Below are positions 60,921 to 64,000 of a stretch of DNA of 64,000 bases, piece by piece (position 1 is the first letter of the stretch; each line of letters begins with the position of its first letter). Position numbers and translations under genes: made by a program. The notes beneath the pieces are model-generated. The model had not been told where the DNA came from. It saw only the letters and a list, made by a program, of their open reading frames with translations, and made no database searches. The DNA lies in the NCBI GenBank assembly GCA_964023205.1, contig OZ026836.1, forward strand, positions 3,045,501 to 3,109,500. The letters are read 5' to 3'. The stretch comes from Lutraria lutraria. Taxonomy: Eukaryota; Mollusca; Bivalvia; Venerida; Mactridae.

Positions 60921-63402
60921 AGTGAAACAATCGCATTTTGTTTCATAAACACATCTTGTTTATCCTCGACAACGTTATGTACGGTTTGCGTGTGGAATTT
61001 AGTAGTAACCTATCACACAGGATGTACTTGTAGTCTGCAAACGAGGTTGTTTATATCGATAAAAAACTGCTGTATCTTGGACTATATTTTCTTTGTTTAC
61101 AAAATGCTAGACGGAGTTAGCTGAAAGCAACTTCGATGTTATTTGCATCTATGACCCGTACCTATCGTAAGTTCAGTTTTGTTTGAGTGATAACGCATCA
61201 CGTAGGAAATGATAATACGACATTCGTGAAATCAGCTGATCAACTGATCAAGGTCAATTCTTGACACAGTTTCATTGTGCTTGTAATGAGATATCTGTCT
61301 AGTAAGAGGAACACTTGGGGTCCTTTGGTTTAACCGTTTAGCGCAATCTTTTTCTACGTTAACTGATGCAGAATATTACACCATCGACTAACTTTGTAAA
61401 CGCATGTTATTCTGTACAACTATTTTCGTGACGTAGGCCTATTTAAGTTTTACCTTTATATAATTAAAAAAGTGATAGATAATAATGTAACTCGAGAAAT
61501 TCCGTGCAGTGTATGATTATTTTTTAAACTTGCATTCATGGACTGAGTGTTACATGTACTGCAACGTAAGTTCTTTGCTTTTACATATAGAAAAACACTT
61601 ATCAATGATCTATAAATATTATTGTTAAGATGATATAATAGACAAAATCCTGATAAATGTTTTTTGCACTTGGGTGATTATTTTGACAATTTATTCAATA
61701 TAATAATTTTGTGCTGCTAGAACTTTAAATGTATGTATATATATATTTGGAACCATATATCATTCTGTCAAGACCTGGTACTTCTTGATGATTAACATTT
61801 CACTGGAAGCAATATTTATATAAATGTTAAGTCAGTTCTGCATTTTTATTGTATCCATGGTCTTTATATTATCCAGTTTGAACAGACTTGTATTGACTGA
61901 TATTAATGTTTATGGTTGTATAGTTAAAGTTAGATGCCAACATGAATTCAAATCAATGTGTAATATATTCATTCAAATTGCAAATTTGTTTACATTTAAA
62001 CTGTCCACATTAACAGAAAATACCCCCAGCTGTATAATTATAGTCTGAATTGTATTGCAAACTAGCAAGTAATAACAAATATCACCTCTAAGTGAACTGT
62101 GATTATGTCGGTTAACTTTGGCACTTGTTTGAGGAAGATTTAAGTACTTGGATACTCACCAAATGGATTATCATTTAAGTTTATTTTGTGATTGAATATT
62201 GCATAAATATTATTCTTATTAACATAGAAGGCAGCTAAAAAATGTTCTGCCTTTTTGTTGAATTCAGTATATTTTATTAAAAATGCAAGAAATGATTTCT
62301 TGATGTCAGGGGCTTTCTTTCTTAAGATCACATTATACTTAAATTGTTAAGAAAAATTTAACTTTTTACTTGAACAGGGAAAGGAACTTTGACTAATCAT
62401 GTATTTTATTACAGTACTCTTTCTAATATTAATTATAATTTAAAGAGGGGTGATCAACAATTAATCTTATTGTCTCTTCAATCTCCAATTTTTTACCTTA
62501 TGTTATTCCAATGAATTTTTGCATGAATACACACTGATCCTAACCAATCCTACCATGATCACAAGGGGATTATAAAATGACACTGCCTCCTATACACAAT
62601 AGGAATAAATATCCTCCTCATTCACAAGGCTTGGCCCTTAATTATTATGGACTTCCACTTAATTGTTCCCTGTCTTGAAGTCTGCTTTGATGGGTCAGAG
62701 GTTTGATTCATTCCAGGTTCTGTCTAGAGCTGTACATATTTAAACAATGGCTGGTTAAAAAAATATGGCCCTGTATGAACAGTGAATAGCTCTGTATGTG
62801 AAAAGAATTGCATGTAATGGTGATTGGTAAGATATTGTTGATATTAATTATGCTACATCAAGAGAGACACAACATTACCTGATGTCATGGTTAAATTGAC
62901 GCTGCCCTGCTAGTCTGCAGCATGAAGTCTGTCAACAAATGGATTGCCCCTTTTAGATGGATGAAATCATCCATTATTTGAATAAATAATTTGCCAAAAA
63001 CAATTAGAACATAAATAGCACTTTGGGGCATGTCTTACTAATTAGATTGATGTTTGTGTATTTGCGGCTTACTTAGTTTTCGTATAAACATTCAAGAACC
63101 TAAAATTAAGTCTAGATATTGCTGAAAATATGTAAACAATACACATTGGTGTGGATTTACTTGTCTTGAAGTTGATGGCAATACTTTGGATCAAATGTTT
63201 GAGGCAAGTTTTATGAATATACCGTTATAAAAGAATTGCATCTCCTATAATTCTTTTGCAATTTTGTATCACAAAAATGCATCATAGAGAGGACTAACAT
63301 TCATTCTTTTTTTCTATTGGAAGGATAAACCACCATATATATTGGCAGCATTATATTGAAAGCAGTCCGAAATATCTCAAATGACTTCTTGTTCTGTTGC
63401 AG
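60921..63402. other. Probable intron or upstream region of the SLC16-like gene
   Basis: No gene or element recognised. Because the exon at 63403 starts with a splice acceptor, at least the right part is likely an intron of that gene. Any upstream non-coding exon or promoter could lie here or outside the window. Confidence 0.45.
63388..63402 (+). promoter_or_regulatory. Splice acceptor of the SLC16-like gene
   Basis: The pyrimidine-rich cttgttctgttgcag fits an animal 3' splice site, with the AG at 63401-63402. The exon would begin at 63403 and carry about 350 nt of 5' UTR before the ATG at 63754. Confidence 0.6.
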
Positions 63403-63412
63403 GTTCATCCAA

Positions 63413-63940
63413 ATGGTGAAGATTCAAGGGAAATCACCTGGCTGCACTTTCTTCGGGACGTCTACCACGTCTGGTTCTTGCAGTGGCATATTACACTTGA
63501 GAAGGCCTATGGCCAAATTGTGCCTTTCTGATTTATTTTCTATATCCTTAGCTGAATTCTATAGCAGTAATAATCTAAGACTGACTTCCAAAAAACAGCT
63601 GTTACTTGATAAAATTAATTCTATGAGAACTAAACATTTTGTGTGGGATTCAAATAATTTATGCAAAGAAATTTACAACGATTTGAACAGTAATTCTTCA
63701 GCTGACAATTTTGTAAGCAGGGTACTTTTACTTCAAAGTAAGATATTGACATCATGCCAGTTGATGATAATGATGGCAGTAGTGGGAGTAAGCCATCACA
63801 AGGAAAAAATCGAGCATCCCAAGAAAGTCTCAGCAGCAGGGACAGCAGTAGCAGCAGTAGTTTCTTTGATAGTATATTCTCCTCTGAAGATGAATCATCA
63901 TCAATGCCGTCTCCTCCAGATGGAGGCTATGGCTGGGTGA
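63413..63940 (+). CDS. Long upstream ORF overlapping the SLC16-like start
   Basis: An ATG ten bases into the exon opens a 175-residue frame that ends at 63940, in a different frame from the transporter and overlapping its first 62 codons. The first about 110 codons precede the transporter start. Its product has no recognised domain; a hydrophilic middle ([20 protein letters not shown]) and a late stretch forced by the serine-rich codons of the other frame are seen. If the exon is as drawn, this uORF should reduce translation from the main ATG or be bypassed by leaky scanning. It may instead be chance, or the transcript may start downstream. Confidence 0.3.
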   Translation: MVKIQGKSPGCTFFGTSTTSGSCSGILHLRRPMAKLCLSDLFSISLAEFYSSNNLRLTSKKQLLLDKINSMRTKHFVWDSNNLCKEIYNDLNSNSSADNFVSRVLLLQSKILTSCQLMIMMAVVGVSHHKEKIEHPKKVSAAGTAVAAVVSLIVYSPLKMNHHQCRLLQMEAMAG

Positions 63941-64000
63941 TTGTGTTTGCTGCGTTTATGATCAACTTGATTAGTGATGGAATTTCTTTTTCATTTGGAA
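63754..64000 (+). CDS. Monocarboxylate-transporter-like (SLC16 family), N-terminal exon
   Basis: The product is a 12-helix major-facilitator transporter of the plasma membrane; SLC16 members move lactate, pyruvate, thyroid hormones or other small acids. Start chosen at the ATG at 63754 because a TAA lies in frame five codons upstream. Residues 1-54 are hydrophilic and serine/acid-rich ([17 protein letters not shown]), a cytosolic tail. Residues 55 onward read [20 protein letters not shown], the family signature at the start of helix 1, continuing to DGISFSFG at the window edge. The 82 codons seen are the start of a protein expected to be about 450-700 residues. Subtype and substrate cannot be told. 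No stops or frameshifts. Confidence 0.9.
   Translation, partial: MPVDDNDGSSGSKPSQGKNRASQESLSSRDSSSSSSFFDSIFSSEDESSSMPSPPDGGYGWVIVFAAFMINLISDGISFSFG

Overview
The window looks like nuclear DNA from an invertebrate animal, most likely a bivalve or other mollusc. It is AT-rich, has very few long reading frames, and is packed with diverged transposable elements. Several tRNA-derived SINEs, one with a tail resembling SINEs I know from bivalves, support the molluscan guess. That assignment is inference. There are no operons, bacterial genes, rRNA genes or CRISPR arrays.

The only confidently recognised host gene is at the right edge. It is the first coding exon of an SLC16/monocarboxylate-transporter-like protein (63754 to the window end, plus strand), preceded by a splice acceptor and a 5' UTR that carries a long overlapping upstream ORF. 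Weaker host-gene candidates are a signal-peptide-like first exon with a perfect splice donor (35077-35143, minus), an internal exon candidate (46952-47096, minus), an unrecognised 86-codon frame (49342-49599, minus) and a possible small secreted peptide (6275-6508, minus).

Mobile elements are the main content. There is a PHD-endonuclease-RT LINE broken by frameshifts (39200-42265, plus), a 5'-truncated L1/Tx1-like LINE (50234-52855, minus), a LINE 3' fragment (47915-48439, plus), a Tc1/mariner element with intact terminal inverted repeats but a decayed transposase (18096-19345), and three further mariner remnants (44758-45270, 53859-54480, 58655-59483). Non-autonomous TIR elements are at 16714-17108, 25967-26145, 28350-28469, 28944-29100, 33461-34304, 34661-34976 and 60263-60920. 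SINEs are at 8797-9076, 22390-22612, 23932-24328, 26165-26412, 37886-37946, 55260-55757 and 58255-58540.

Tandem repeats are prominent and often grew out of mobile elements. A 71-bp satellite of 21 copies (29093-30581) contains the terminal repeat of a MITE in every unit. A 22-bp minisatellite lies inside the 33.5-34.3 kb MITE, and a 145-bp repeat lies inside the 60.3-60.9 kb element. The left end holds a 42-bp (2 x 21) minisatellite. Much of the rest is AT-rich DNA in which I recognise no gene.
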